This document shows positions 51,761-51,930 of a DNA stretch of 51,930 nt, piece by piece; within the stretch, counting starts at the first letter, position 1; each line of letters starts with the position of its first letter. A program made the translations under genes and the position numbers. The notes below the pieces were generated by a model, which did not search any database, was not told the DNA's origin, and saw only the letters and a list, made by a program, of their open reading frames with translations. This DNA comes from Moryella indoligenes (GTDB lineage: Bacteria; Bacillota; Clostridia; Lachnospirales; Lachnospiraceae). The stretch spans positions 1-51,930 of the forward strand of contig NZ_JAUSTO010000015.1 of assembly GCF_030812885.1 (NCBI RefSeq), in the 5' to 3' direction.

Positions 51761-51930
51761 CGTGCAAGCACGGGGTCTGCGCCTGCCTCCCTCGTCTGTC
51801 TGCATAAGCTTCGTGCCGCTTCGTGCTTCGCACTTCCGCTGCACCTACAGCGATTCGCAAATCGCGCCCTCATTCCTTCGGGCGCTTTTTTGCTCATCCC
51901 TGTTGCCCTGCGAGATAGGCTTGCAGTCCT
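51761..51930. repeat. Tandem structured repeat, copy 2 (170 bp, to window edge)
   Basis: Near-identical to copy 1 except for a block of about 28 bp missing after the first 30 bases and a few substitutions. It ends at the same base as copy 1 exactly at the window edge, so further copies may follow. Confidence 0.85.

Noticed and set aside
51544..51897. 117-codon frame across the right-end repeats
   Set aside because: It exists only because the repeat unit happens to be open on that strand; no ribosome binding site or recognisable domain.

Overview
The window looks like chromosome from a low-copy, moderately GC-rich (about 55% by eye) anaerobic Firmicute, most likely a Lachnospiraceae-type Clostridium relative. 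The grounds are strong AGGAGG-type ribosome binding sites, sigma-A promoters, frequent TTG/GTG starts, the two-domain L25/Ctc protein, DegV, COG2509, YitT and ChW-repeat families, and PotABCD behind an XRE-cupin regulator. The genus cannot be fixed from the sequence. No phage, insertion sequence or CRISPR array is visible. Most of the window is vegetative core genome with accessory islands.

Layout. 1-8.8 kb: NhaC-type antiporter, a MATE/FAD-dehydrogenase operon, DegV, a MoeA/MogA-like protein, a phosphoesterase and an L25 operon. 9-18 kb: an ABC-F protein, a manganese exporter (mntP) behind a yybP-ykoY riboswitch with terminator, a glutathione peroxidase, an OGG-GNAT operon, a histidine-kinase remnant, lepA-hemW, and rpsT. 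18.3-23.6 kb: an alanine-dehydrogenase-like enzyme and a GltS-like symporter, preceded by a -24/-12 promoter and followed by a sigma-54 activator and a YitT protein. 23.6-31.6 kb: holA, a ChW-polysaccharide deacetylase, a repeat-bearing membrane protein, malQ and a GlgB homologue. 31.8-35.5 kb: signal peptidase I, a CorA transporter, chorismate synthase and a lactonase-fold protein. 35.6-40.2 kb: XRE-cupin regulator and potABCD. 40.2-43.8 kb: LysR regulator, M20 amidohydrolase and YfcC transporter. 44.4-44.7 kb: tRNA-His, tRNA-Arg and tRNA-Gly. 44.8-51.4 kb: a surface-polysaccharide operon reading leftwards (rfbF-rfbG-rfbH, two small four-helix transporters, glf, a GHMP sugar kinase) that ends in an alcohol-dehydrogenase remnant. 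51.56-51.93 kb: a tandem structured repeat that runs off the window.

The most unusual item is the GlgB homologue at 29084-31603. It keeps the whole branching-enzyme fold signature, but the nucleophile Asp, the acid/base Glu and the third catalytic Asp are all replaced. It also carries a tail of seven 11-residue Ala/Lys repeats and is translationally coupled to an apparently active MalQ. It reads as a maintained pseudoenzyme or scaffold of glucan metabolism rather than a decaying gene. Second in interest are the self-contained sigma-54 module and the CDP-3,6-dideoxyhexose/galactofuranose cluster, whose early steps are here but whose late tailoring enzymes are not.
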